A program made the translations under genes and the position numbers. From Nitrospinota bacterium (GTDB taxonomy: Bacteria > Nitrospinota > Nitrospinia > UBA9942), in the NCBI GenBank assembly GCA_016194325.1, contig JACQBS010000108.1, forward strand, positions 1 through 51,078: a DNA stretch of 51,078 nucleotides. The letters run 5' to 3'. The notes under the pieces are model-generated. The model was given only the letters and a program-made list of their open reading frames with translations. It made no database searches and was not told the DNA's origin. Within the stretch, counting starts at the first letter, position 1. Each line of letters starts with the position of its first letter. This document shows positions 17,315 to 25,138 of the stretch, piece after piece.

Positions 17315-17423
17315 GTTTCTTTTACCTCCTAAGAAAGACAGTAAATTAACTTTCACAATTGACCGATGCTAAAATAAACGCTCCTGATATTATTTGCAGT
17401 CGGCAGATTATCTTTTGCAAAAA

Positions 17424-17500
17424 CCACCCCCTTTTATGTGCATACCTCCGGCGTATAGACACAGCTTTAACGTTGCGGGAAAGCATCAGTCTTCCCATTT
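17424..17500 (-). promoter_or_regulatory. structured 5' leader candidate upstream of the porin
   Basis: Read on the minus strand there are two adjacent hairpins. GCTTT/AAAGC (17464-17484) has loop CCCGCAACGTT, and TGTGTCTATAC/GTATGCACA (17437-17463) has loop GCCGGAG. A G-run follows that could pair with the C-rich loop. It ends about 110 nt before the porin start. The compact, non-repetitive structure looks like a cis-regulatory RNA, but I cannot match it to a known riboswitch. Confidence 0.35.
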
Positions 17501-17529
17501 TCAGGATTTTGAGATTTATGGAAGGTTAT

Positions 17530-18558
17530 CTATTGCTTCCGGAAGGTAATTTGATACTTTAACTCTTTCTGTGCTGATAGCCATTCAAGGGGTTTACCAT
17601 CAACCTCTGCGTATGGATACATAAAGCCGTAGTTTATGACACCGCCCTTCTGGGGAGGATTCAGGTGATAACCTTTTTCTCCTCTCGTTAAGACAATTCT
17701 GTATTCATCTACAGCCCCGAAGTAATAATCGTGGTATTTACTGGCTTGTTTTAAGTCTATTTTTTCAACAAGCATTGCCTTTCTGACATCTGCGGGGTCA
17801 ACAGGAACCCAACCGTAATTAGGGAGATAAAATTCAGCCCAGCAGTGGTGTCCGCCCGTTATATCCTCCTCAGGCTTTTTTCCGAGTCTCAAGCCCCAGA
17901 CCTCTCTTGCCGGAATACCTCCTGCCCTTGCAACAGCCACAAATACACCGCTAATATCAGCGCATTTGCCACCCTTTTCTGATAGCATCCTCTCCACATC
18001 TCCTGTGCCACAGCCAGTAATATTTGGATCTCTGAAGGTATTTTCAATTACCCAGTCGTATACAGTCGTTGCCTTTTCAAGAACACTCTTCTTGTCTTTA
18101 GTAATACTTAGCGCTATATCTTTTATCTTTCCATCGGTTGGTATAAATTGAGAGCCTTTGGTATATTCTTTAATCTCAATCGGCATATCAGATTCATTGG
18201 ATGGAAAATCCTTTTTAATCCTTTCTATTGCCCTTGCATTAAAGGTGATAGCAAGAAATCTTTCTTTTGCGGGGTTAGTCCACTCTGCATAAAGTGCGAG
18301 GTCGCCTGTCTGCTTCTGCCCATAAATACCACTATAGGTAAAGTTGCCATCTACCTTTATATCCTGAATATCCTGTTCATTATCGGATACAGGATAAGGA
18401 ACCCAGAGTCTTACATTCTTACTATCATCAGGTGCTTGTACACTTATTTTGAAGGTAACTTCTCCACCTCTTTCCTTCGCCTCCACATTAGATAAAACAG
18501 GGGAACAGATTGAAACTACAAATGCAACAAACACCATTAAAGATATACGTTTTAACAT
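17530..18558 (-). CDS. secreted transglutaminase-like cysteine protein (paralogue 1)
   Basis: Signal peptide (1-27) followed by an N-terminal beta domain (VRLWVPYPVSDNEQDIQDI) and a transglutaminase-like papain-fold core. The catalytic triad is visible: C199 in EKGGKCADISGVF, H238 in GGHHCWAEFYLP, and D254 in WVPVDPADV. Such proteins are periplasmic proteases or amidase-like enzymes of unknown substrate. It resembles the next upstream gene throughout (LWVPYP/IWLPYP, GTGDV, PPQKG), so the pair is a duplication. AAGGAGG precedes the ATG. Confidence 0.85.
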   Translation of the reverse strand: MLKRISLMVFVAFVVSICSPVLSNVEAKERGGEVTFKISVQAPDDSKNVRLWVPYPVSDNEQDIQDIKVDGNFTYSGIYGQKQTGDLALYAEWTNPAKERFLAITFNARAIERIKKDFPSNESDMPIEIKEYTKGSQFIPTDGKIKDIALSITKDKKSVLEKATTVYDWVIENTFRDPNITGCGTGDVERMLSEKGGKCADISGVFVAVARAGGIPAREVWGLRLGKKPEEDITGGHHCWAEFYLPNYGWVPVDPADVRKAMLVEKIDLKQASKYHDYYFGAVDEYRIVLTRGEKGYHLNPPQKGGVINYGFMYPYAEVDGKPLEWLSAQKELKYQITFRKQ

Positions 18559-18831
18559 ATAAACCTCCTTTTTTTGTTTTAGAGCTTAATGCCCTTTTAC
18601 AATGAAATTATTTAAAAATTGAAAAACCATTTGCGTATAGAAATAAAACAAATCTTTTTTAAAAAATATTCCCTTTAAAACTTAAAATAGTATGAAATAT
18701 TTTTGATGAAGTTTTTTCAATATTAGATTCTTTCGGTTATCAGGTAAGATATTTTGGGTTTTAATAGACGGACGTATAAGTATTATCTGAAGTGGTAAAG
18801 AAATAAGAAGGATATTTATACAGAAAAATAA
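18559..18831. other. gap between transglutaminase paralogues
   Basis: About 270 nt of AT-rich sequence without word repeats, convincing ORF or recognisable promoter hexamers. It presumably holds the promoter of paralogue 1. Confidence 0.5.
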
Positions 18832-19845
18832 TTACTGCAACTTTGCCTCAACTGTAATCCTGTCTTTATAAACTAAATCTTTATCTGTCTTTTCATAAGG
18901 GACACCATCTATTTCAACATAAGGCTCTGATGAAACGAGATTGAGCCGTTGCCCCTTCTGTGGCGGTGATAAGAGCACATTCCTTCCGTGGCCAATCTGA
19001 AGCCTGAAATTATCAAGAGAGCCAAAGTAGAACTCTTTAGTGCCTCTCCCTTTTTTTGCATGGGATATATCCAGTGGAATCCAGCCGTAGTTCGGGAGAA
19101 GAACCTCTACACTGCAGTGGAATCCGACCTTGCAGTAGTTTGGCGCCACCTCGCCGAATGGAAGGTCAAAGTTTGATACCTCTCGCGCAGGTATCCCTGC
19201 CGCTGAGGCAACTGCAGAGAATAGTGAGTGAAAGTCTATACAGTTTCCCTTCTTTACTGTACATGCCCTGCCGACATCCCCTGTTCCAAAACCCGGCACA
19301 CTCTTATCGTATTCCATAGTATCATAGACATAGTCATATATTGCCTTTACCTTTTCATAATATGTTTTTTTATCTTTCATCAAATCCTGTGCAATCTTTT
19401 GGACATCTTTATTAACAGCCTTATACTGGTTCTCGCTCAGAAAGAGTTTATACTGTGTAATGTCCCCCTCCAATTCCCCGACCTTCTCAGGCTCAATCTT
19501 GTTTATTGCCTGGTATCTATCAGCAAGAAAATTCATAGTAACCCTTATCTCTTTTTCCTTTGGATTATTTATCTTTACATAAAGAAAGCTGTTTCCATAT
19601 TCAGGCTCATAATGGACTGAGGCAGGGTAGGGGGAATCTACTTTTATATTATAGACCTCCTGATACCTGTCGGATTGCGGATATGGCAGCCAGATTTCTA
19701 CTGTCTTTGCATCTTTGGGTATCTCCTTTACAATCGCTGTATATTTAATATCCAACTTTTTTATCTCCCCCCTTTCAGCAGAGGCAATACCATTTATCAC
19801 AAGGAGGATCGTTACTGATAAAATTAGAAATACACGTTTTAACAT
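18832..19845 (-). CDS. secreted transglutaminase-like cysteine protein (paralogue 2)
   Basis: The start is ATG 19845, with GGAGG 5 nt upstream. An open frame runs 18 codons further, but those codons lie in the flanking repeat. From 19845 the signal peptide is MLKRVFLILSVTILL..., then a beta domain (VEIWLPYPQSDRYQEVYNIKV) and the transglutaminase core with C202 (KKGNCIDFHSLF), H243 (VGFHCSVEVLLP) and D259 (WIPLDISHA). It likely acts in the periplasm with paralogue 1. No partner ATP-grasp or pilus gene is adjacent, so the substrate is open. Confidence 0.85.
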   Translation of the reverse strand: MLKRVFLILSVTILLVINGIASAERGEIKKLDIKYTAIVKEIPKDAKTVEIWLPYPQSDRYQEVYNIKVDSPYPASVHYEPEYGNSFLYVKINNPKEKEIRVTMNFLADRYQAINKIEPEKVGELEGDITQYKLFLSENQYKAVNKDVQKIAQDLMKDKKTYYEKVKAIYDYVYDTMEYDKSVPGFGTGDVGRACTVKKGNCIDFHSLFSAVASAAGIPAREVSNFDLPFGEVAPNYCKVGFHCSVEVLLPNYGWIPLDISHAKKGRGTKEFYFGSLDNFRLQIGHGRNVLLSPPQKGQRLNLVSSEPYVEIDGVPYEKTDKDLVYKDRITVEAKLQ

Positions 19846-19865
19846 AAAATCCTCCAATAAGTTAA

Positions 19866-20224
19866 AAACCACAGAGTTCACAGCGTGGCAAAGCCACAAC
19901 CAAAAAAATAAAAGACTTGAACACGAATGACACGAATGGACGAATTACACAAAAAAAATCAAACAAGGATATACAGGATGGACAAGATAAAAGAAAATCC
20001 TGATTGTCCTGTGCATCACTGTTAAATAAATGTCTTTATTCGTGCCATTCGTATATTCGTGAAATTCGTGTTCCTGTATAAAAAAACATTGCTAAAAAAG
20101 CAAGGTTTTATAACCTTGTATTACAGATTTTCACAGATTTTTTAATTTGAATTTATACTGCTCTTGTGTAAATCTCGTGAAATCTTGTGGTTTCATCATT
20201 CTTTTCCTTCGTGAGCTTCGTGGT
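19866..20224. repeat. nested composite of palindromic word repeats
   Basis: From outside in: ccacagagttcacag... matched weakly by cttgtggtttc and cgtgg; then gaacacgaatgacacgaatg (19919 on) matched by cattcgtatattcgtgaaat (near 20045); then caaggatatacaggatgg matched by cctgattgtcctgtg. This fills the 397-nt gap between transglutaminase 2 and the anti-sigma gene. No gene or other signal is visible in the gap. Confidence 0.85.
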
Positions 20225-20242
20225 AAAAATCAGTTTTTGTTC

Positions 20243-21067
20243 TCATTCAAAGAGTATCCCTAATTCAATATTCTTCTGAATCTGGTTGATATAACCCTCC
20301 CCGTATTTCAGGAAGTGAATCATTTCATCCCCTCCGAGGTCGGATACCATTGAGTATCCGACATTTCCTTCCTTCCAGAAGAGGACATTGAATCCCTTAT
20401 AAGTATCAATATATATCTCCTTCTCCCCCTCTTTTATTATTCTTCCCTCAGGGAGCTTCAAATTATTTACATCAAATATAAACAGGGATAATTTATGCCC
20501 TTTTCTCTCAAATGCAATGTATGCGACCCTTCTCTCTTTCAGATAATGAAGATTTACCTTTGGTGAGCTTATACCCTGCCATGACAGCCCCTGCACATCA
20601 AATATCCTCTCAAGCTCGGTCATGTTTGACGGCATCTGGTCATCAAATATATCTACAATTGTATTACTCAGATGGTTATTTACTGATTTCACAATTATAG
20701 AGGAGGCTGAGACATTTGCAGAGAAATAATAGAGCGGTGCAATAGCTAAAATCAAAACTGAGGCTATGGCAAGAGCGGTATAAACAGGCTTTAAATTAAA
20801 GGCAGAGAATATATCTACAAGACTTCTCTTTTTCTCAGATTCCTCAATGGATCTGATTATCCTGCTCTTTAAATAAAGAGGGGCTTTCTCTATCCTTACC
20901 TTTTTTGCAATAGGTTTTAATGCACTTACAATTTCAAATTCCTGCCTGCACCTCTTGCAGATTTCGAGATGAGTTTTGACCATATCAGCCTTTCTTCCCT
21001 TTAATTCACCGTCTATCAGGGCGCTGATATATGAATTTACAGATTTGCAGTCATTTCTAAAAAACAT
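20243..21067 (-). CDS. membrane anti-sigma factor with zinc finger
   Basis: N-terminal zf-HC2-like zinc-binding domain with THLEICKRCRQEF (H-x3-C-x2-C) and an upstream Cys (C7), one transmembrane helix (about residues 92-112), then a roughly 160-residue periplasmic domain. Family knowledge: such proteins hold a cognate ECF sigma at the membrane until a signal releases it. The start overlaps the 3' end of the binding-protein gene by 11 nt, and the ECF sigma gene is first in the operon. The periplasmic part lacks recognisable protease or RseB-type motifs and may be the sensor. Confidence 0.85.
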   Translation of the reverse strand: MFFRNDCKSVNSYISALIDGELKGRKADMVKTHLEICKRCRQEFEIVSALKPIAKKVRIEKAPLYLKSRIIRSIEESEKKRSLVDIFSAFNLKPVYTALAIASVLILAIAPLYYFSANVSASSIIVKSVNNHLSNTIVDIFDDQMPSNMTELERIFDVQGLSWQGISSPKVNLHYLKERRVAYIAFERKGHKLSLFIFDVNNLKLPEGRIIKEGEKEIYIDTYKGFNVLFWKEGNVGYSMVSDLGGDEMIHFLKYGEGYINQIQKNIELGILFE

Positions 21068-21893
21068 TTTTCTCCCTCTTTATAATTACAAAGATTTTTT
21101 TTGCCTGTATATGCTTCATAGATGCCACTATCCCCTGTCCTTCAGGACTAAGGGCAAAGTTTATAAAGTCCTTTACAGTCCCTGAAGGCTCGCCTTTAGT
21201 GATCACATTGTAGTCCTCATAAAAACCATATTTAGCAGGAAATGTCTTTTCATCAGGAAGATAGCCGTCTATTGTGAGAACCTTTATATTAAGGCTCTCA
21301 TAACCATAAATCTGAAGCCCCATTGCATCTTCATTTCCCTCTACCATGATATTTGTATTTATTACAGGGTTACCTTTCTTCTCAGGTGTTAGCTTTTTAA
21401 TATCAGAACCATAAGGAGTTACCTGTTTTGCTACGGTTGAAGTAACACACGGCTGAAGCATTACATTCTTTATTTCCATGTCCTTGCCGCCTATCTCCTT
21501 CCAGTTCTTAATCTTTCCTGACAGTATATCTTTAAGCTGAGACAGGCTTAAGTTATTTACAGGATTTGCCTTGTTGACAACCATGACAATAGGTGCCTTG
21601 GCTATGATTATATTAGTTGCTCCGGCAGGCAGATTTTTTGGATCAATATTCTGTGTGCTTACCCCTACATTTACCTCCCCGGCAACTGACTTGTTGATAC
21701 CTGAACTGCAACTGGATGATGCGATACTTATAGCAATTCCTGTCTTTTTTGTAAATGCCTCTGAGAGCTTCTCAGCTAATGGCACTGTGCATGGGTCGCC
21801 TCCGATGGTGATTGTATCTGCTGCCGTCCCTGTGCTGATGAACATAAATATTGAAACTGCTGCCCCTAAAACATAACCTGTTATTCTTTTCAT
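21057..21893 (-). CDS. PstS-like periplasmic substrate-binding protein, cysteine-bearing
   Basis: ATG 21893 is the likely start (GGGG upstream); a longer frame to 21947 lacks signal-peptide character. Residues 1-24 form a signal peptide. The mature part follows the phosphate-binding-protein layout: TITIGGDPCTVPLAEKLSEAF, SSSCSSGINKSVAGEVNVGVS, IVMVVNKANPVNNLSLSQLKDILSGKIKNW, FALSPEGQGIV. C35, C62 and the Cys of LQPCVTST are unusual. No ABC permease or ATPase is linked; it lies between an ECF sigma and its anti-sigma and may act as a ligand sensor rather than transporter part. Confidence 0.8.
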   Translation of the reverse strand: MKRITGYVLGAAVSIFMFISTGTAADTITIGGDPCTVPLAEKLSEAFTKKTGIAISIASSSCSSGINKSVAGEVNVGVSTQNIDPKNLPAGATNIIIAKAPIVMVVNKANPVNNLSLSQLKDILSGKIKNWKEIGGKDMEIKNVMLQPCVTSTVAKQVTPYGSDIKKLTPEKKGNPVINTNIMVEGNEDAMGLQIYGYESLNIKVLTIDGYLPDEKTFPAKYGFYEDYNVITKGEPSGTVKDFINFALSPEGQGIVASMKHIQAKKIFVIIKREKNVF

Positions 21894-21921
21894 ATAATCC
21901 CCTTTTAAATTTTTAGATATT

Positions 21922-22470
21922 TTATAAATATCCCATTTTCTTTGCATATTCAGAAAGGTTTTTGTAAAGCATCTTTCTTCCGCGGTGAAGCCTTGACATC
22001 ACAGTTCCAACAGGACATTTTAAGATTTCTGATATTTCCTGATAAGAAAAACCCTCTATATCTGATAATAATATCACGCTTCTATATTCTTCGGGAAGTT
22101 CATCAAGTGCCGACTTGATTTCACTATCCAGCGTATCTTTTGATAAATCATTAGAGATATCATCTTTGGAGAGCAGATTATCTCTATCAGTCAATTTGTC
22201 AATAAACTGCTCAACAGTGTGAAAATCTACCTTCTCAGGCTCTTTTTTCTTCTTCCTGTAAATATTTATAAAGGTATTTCTCAATATACTGAAGAGCCAT
22301 GCCTTTATGTATGTATCCTTTTTATATTTATCAAAGAATTTGTAAGCCCTTAAATATGTCTCCTGAACCAAATCCTCCGCATCACCTTCATTTCTTGTTA
22401 GTTTAATGGCGAAATTGTAAAGGGAATCAATATGCGGCAATGCCAGCTCTTCAAACTCCTTTTTCCTCAC
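21922..22470 (-). CDS. ECF-family RNA polymerase sigma factor
   Basis: A 182-residue sigma factor with region 2 (LYNFAIKLTRNEGDAEDLVQETYLRAYKFF) and region 4 (ALDELPEEYRSVILLSDIEGFSYQEISEIL, then VGTVMSRLHRGRKML). Translation starts at GTG 22470, supported by GAGGGA 4 nt upstream. It is first in a three-gene operon with a binding protein and a zinc-finger anti-sigma. Targets are not evident. An acidic insert (DRDNLLSKDDISNDLSKDTL) lengthens the inter-region linker. Confidence 0.92.
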   Translation of the reverse strand: MRKKEFEELALPHIDSLYNFAIKLTRNEGDAEDLVQETYLRAYKFFDKYKKDTYIKAWLFSILRNTFINIYRKKKKEPEKVDFHTVEQFIDKLTDRDNLLSKDDISNDLSKDTLDSEIKSALDELPEEYRSVILLSDIEGFSYQEISEILKCPVGTVMSRLHRGRKMLYKNLSEYAKKMGYL

Positions 22471-22561
22471 CTAATCCCTCATTATTATTAAACAAAAAAT
22501 ATATAAAAATTATTCCCATTAAAGTAATTTTATTATATGATAGCACAAAGAAATTTATTCG

Positions 22562-22621
22562 GAAAGGAGGTGAATGGTTTGGCTCACGCTTTTTCTTCAG
22601 GCAATTAGAGTTATTTTATAG
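22562..22621 (+). promoter_or_regulatory. leader mini-ORF with strong ribosome site
   Basis: GAAAGGAGGTGAATG begins a 15-codon frame (MVWLTLFLQAIRVIL, stop TAG 22619-22621), 30 nt before the cytochrome start. The same 15-nt ribosome-site/start string occurs before the cytochrome at 35418. It may be a leader peptide or mark a re-initiation arrangement. Confidence 0.4.
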
Positions 22622-22651
22622 ATAAAATGCAGGTATAAGAGGAGGAATATT

Positions 22652-23095
22652 ATGAAGGTATTTAATTTGAATTTGTTTCGGAAATGTATCATTGTTTTAT
22701 TTTTGATTTGTTTTCCAGTTGGGACAATTTATTTAATCAACAGAGCTGAAGCTCAGGAGGCTGAAAAAGATTATACCAAATCCCGTAGTGGTAAAAAGGA
22801 TGATATTAAAAGTAATTACTACGGTTATTGTTCTCCTTGCCACGGGGATACAGGGAAGGGGGATGGTCCCCTGGCAGAGACTTTAGAACAGGGAGTTGAG
22901 CCTCGTGACCATACAAGTGCGGAATATTTCTCTCAGAAGACGGATGAAGATATTTTTAATGTAATAAAATTTGGCGGTGCTAAGGCAGGTTTCAGTGAGG
23001 CAATGCCGCCGTTTGATGGCCAGCTTTCGGATGATGAGATGCATGGGCTCGTAAAATATATAAGAATTCTCTGTAAGTGTAAGTTTAAGAAATAG
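22652..23095 (+). CDS. monoheme cytochrome c with C-terminal CKCKFKK
   Basis: An N-terminal hydrophobic signal/anchor (about 8-30) and an acidic-basic linker lead into a class I cytochrome domain. The heme site is YCSPCHGDTGKGDG, with distal Met in EAMPPFDG. It is paralogous to the last cytochrome of the oxidase operon (shared EPRDHTSA, DEDIFNVIKFGGA and LCKC tail). AGAGGAGG lies ahead of the ATG. It runs convergent to the MacAB-like genes, so it is probably its own unit. Confidence 0.85.
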   Translation: MKVFNLNLFRKCIIVLFLICFPVGTIYLINRAEAQEAEKDYTKSRSGKKDDIKSNYYGYCSPCHGDTGKGDGPLAETLEQGVEPRDHTSAEYFSQKTDEDIFNVIKFGGAKAGFSEAMPPFDGQLSDDEMHGLVKYIRILCKCKFKK

Positions 23096-23100
23096 AATAC

Positions 23101-24330
23101 TTATTCATATCTCAATGCATCTATCGGGTCAAGGAGGGATGCCTTATATGCCGGATAAAACCCGAAAAATATCCCGACTATTCCTGAAAAACTGAAGGCA
23201 AGGGATATTGATAACGGTGACACTATTGTAGGCCAACCCGCAATCATTGACAGCAGTTTGGAGCCGGAAATTCCGATGATAATCCCAAAGGCTCCACCTA
23301 TTAGTGACAATGTAAGTGCCTCTATAATGAATTGCAGCCTGATATCCCATGTCTTGGCGCCGACCGCCATTCGTATGCCTATTTCCCTTGTCCTTTCTGT
23401 AACCGAAACGAGCATTATATTCATTATCCCGATTCCTCCAACAAGGAGAGAAACGGAAGCAATTGCTCCAAGCAGTAAGGTCATTACCTTTGCCGATTGC
23501 TCGGAAGCCTGCATCATCTGTGTAAGATTCCTCACAGTAAAGTCATCATCCTGTTTTTGTCCGATATGGTGTCTTTGCCTTAATAATTCTGTTATCTGTT
23601 TTTCAGCCGTATATAAATCTTCCATACCCTTTGCCTTTACCATGATGAGTCTTACCATACCAGGAAATGCAGTTCCAAAGAGCTTTTTCTGGGCTGTTGT
23701 AACAGGGATATATATGGTGTCATCCTGATCCTGTCCCATAGGGGACTGCCCTTTTTTCTCAAGCACGCCAATAACAGTGAAGGGGACATTTTTTATTCGC
23801 ATTATCTGCCCCACCGGATTTATGCTTCCAAAAAGATTGTCAACAACCGTTTGCCCCAGCAGGCAGACCTTAGAGGCATTTCTGACATCCTCTTCCGTAA
23901 ATGTCCTCCCTATTTCTAATTGCCAATCCCTGACATATAACATATTTGGAGTTGTGCCTACTATTCCTGTTGACCAATTCTGATTGCCGTAGATTATCTG
24001 GGCGATACCGCTGTGAATAGGGGCGACATACAATACTGAAGTGCACTCCTTCTGTATTGCCTCTGTATCACCCAGGGATAGTGTCGGCTGGGTCCCCATA
24101 CCCATTCTAACCCCTCCTGCTGTTGTTGCTCCGGGCAGTATCATAAGCAGATTACTCCCCATACTGGAGATTTGCTCTTCTATCTTCTGGCTTGCCCCGC
24201 TGCCCACCGCAAGCATAGTTATAACGGCGCCGACACCGATAACAATTCCCAGCATAGTAAGTCCTGACCTCATCTTATTTACTCTTAATGCCCTGAAGGA
24301 GATTTTTATTGTAGAGGGGATATTAATCAT
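23101..24330 (-). CDS. MacB/FtsX-family ABC transporter permease
   Basis: A 409-residue permease with an N-terminal helix (KMRSGLTMLGIVIGVGAVITMLAV), a large periplasmic domain (about 45-270) and three C-terminal helices containing the conserved ERTREIGIRMAVGAKTWDI motif. MacB-type systems transduce ATP hydrolysis through the membrane to drive efflux via a MacA adaptor and TolC. Here the ATPase is a separate gene. It is third in the adaptor-ATPase-permease operon, though a repeat hairpin lies in the gap before it. No TolC is nearby. Confidence 0.9.
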   Translation of the reverse strand: MINIPSTIKISFRALRVNKMRSGLTMLGIVIGVGAVITMLAVGSGASQKIEEQISSMGSNLLMILPGATTAGGVRMGMGTQPTLSLGDTEAIQKECTSVLYVAPIHSGIAQIIYGNQNWSTGIVGTTPNMLYVRDWQLEIGRTFTEEDVRNASKVCLLGQTVVDNLFGSINPVGQIMRIKNVPFTVIGVLEKKGQSPMGQDQDDTIYIPVTTAQKKLFGTAFPGMVRLIMVKAKGMEDLYTAEKQITELLRQRHHIGQKQDDDFTVRNLTQMMQASEQSAKVMTLLLGAIASVSLLVGGIGIMNIMLVSVTERTREIGIRMAVGAKTWDIRLQFIIEALTLSLIGGAFGIIIGISGSKLLSMIAGWPTIVSPLSISLAFSFSGIVGIFFGFYPAYKASLLDPIDALRYE

Positions 24331-24359
24331 AGTTTTTCAGGGAAATTATAAAATCTTTT

Positions 24360-24441
24360 GCCACGAATGAACACGAATTAGCACTAATTTTTTAAAAGTC
24401 TTTTCTTTTAATTCGTGAATATTTGTGTAAATTCGTGGCTA
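24360..24441. repeat. palindromic word repeat (gccacgaat family)
   Basis: Arms gccacgaatgaacacgaatt and gtgtaaattcgtggc form a hairpin in the 114-nt gap between the ATPase and permease genes. It closely matches 37859-37939. Confidence 0.85.
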
Positions 24442-24444
24442 AAA

Positions 24445-25137
24445 TTAATTTGTTGTTCTTGTTTCGTCACTTACCACATAGCCGTCAAGAAATTTTATTA
24501 TTCGTCGGCTGTATGCGGCTATGTCATGCTCATGTGTTACAAGTATTATTGTAATATTTGATTCGATATTCAGCTTTGTAAAGAGTTCCATTATCTCGGC
24601 ACTGGTCTTTGTGTCAAGGTTACCTGTCGGCTCATCCGCAAGGATTATAGGTGCATTGTTTACAAGTGCCCTTGCTATGGCGACCCTTTGCTGCTGCCCC
24701 CCTGAAAGTTGGTTTGGATGGTGATTTTCTCTGCCTGATAGCCCGACTTTCTTTAAGGCAGCTTCTGCCCTCTGACTCCTCTGATTTACTGGAAGACCAT
24801 TGTAGAGCATAGGCAATTCAACATTTTCAATTGCGGATGTCCTCGGAAGCAGATTAAAACCCTGGAAAACAAAACCTATGTTTTTATTTCTTATTGCTGA
24901 TAGGTCATCTTTTTTAAGCCCGGAGACATCGGCACCCTCAAGTAAGTATCTGCCGCTTGTAGGTTTATCAAGACATCCGAGGATGTTCATAAAAGTAGAT
25001 TTGCCCGAACCCGAAGGTCCCATGATTGCTGCAAATTCCCCTTTTTCTATAATCAGTGAAACTGAGTTTAACGCATTAACGGCAATATCACCAATCTTAT
25101 AGATTTTAGTAATTTCATGTGTCTCAATGATTGCCAT
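24445..25137 (-). CDS. MacB/LolD-type ABC transporter ATPase
   Basis: A 230-residue ATPase with Walker [11 protein letters not shown]-loop FQGFNLLPR, signature [15 protein letters not shown], Walker [13 protein letters not shown] and switch His in VTHEHD. The short length and [16 protein letters not shown] place it in the MacB/LolD/FtsE subgroup. Its start lies next to the MacA stop with AAGGATG as ribosome site, indicating coupling. Confidence 0.95.
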   Translation of the reverse strand: MAIIETHEITKIYKIGDIAVNALNSVSLIIEKGEFAAIMGPSGSGKSTFMNILGCLDKPTSGRYLLEGADVSGLKKDDLSAIRNKNIGFVFQGFNLLPRTSAIENVELPMLYNGLPVNQRSQRAEAALKKVGLSGRENHHPNQLSGGQQQRVAIARALVNNAPIILADEPTGNLDTKTSAEIMELFTKLNIESNITIILVTHEHDIAAYSRRIIKFLDGYVVSDETRTTN

Positions 25138-25138
25138 A

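Noticed and set aside
17424..17500. GEMM (cyclic-di-GMP), cobalamin or Moco riboswitch upstream of the porin
   Set aside because: I compared the remembered core motifs and none fits the order of conserved strings, so it is kept only as an unnamed structured leader.
19846..19899. Longer N-terminus of transglutaminase paralogue 2
   Set aside because: The extra 18 codons come from the flanking repeat; the ATG at 19845 has GGAGG at 5 nt and begins a proper signal peptide.
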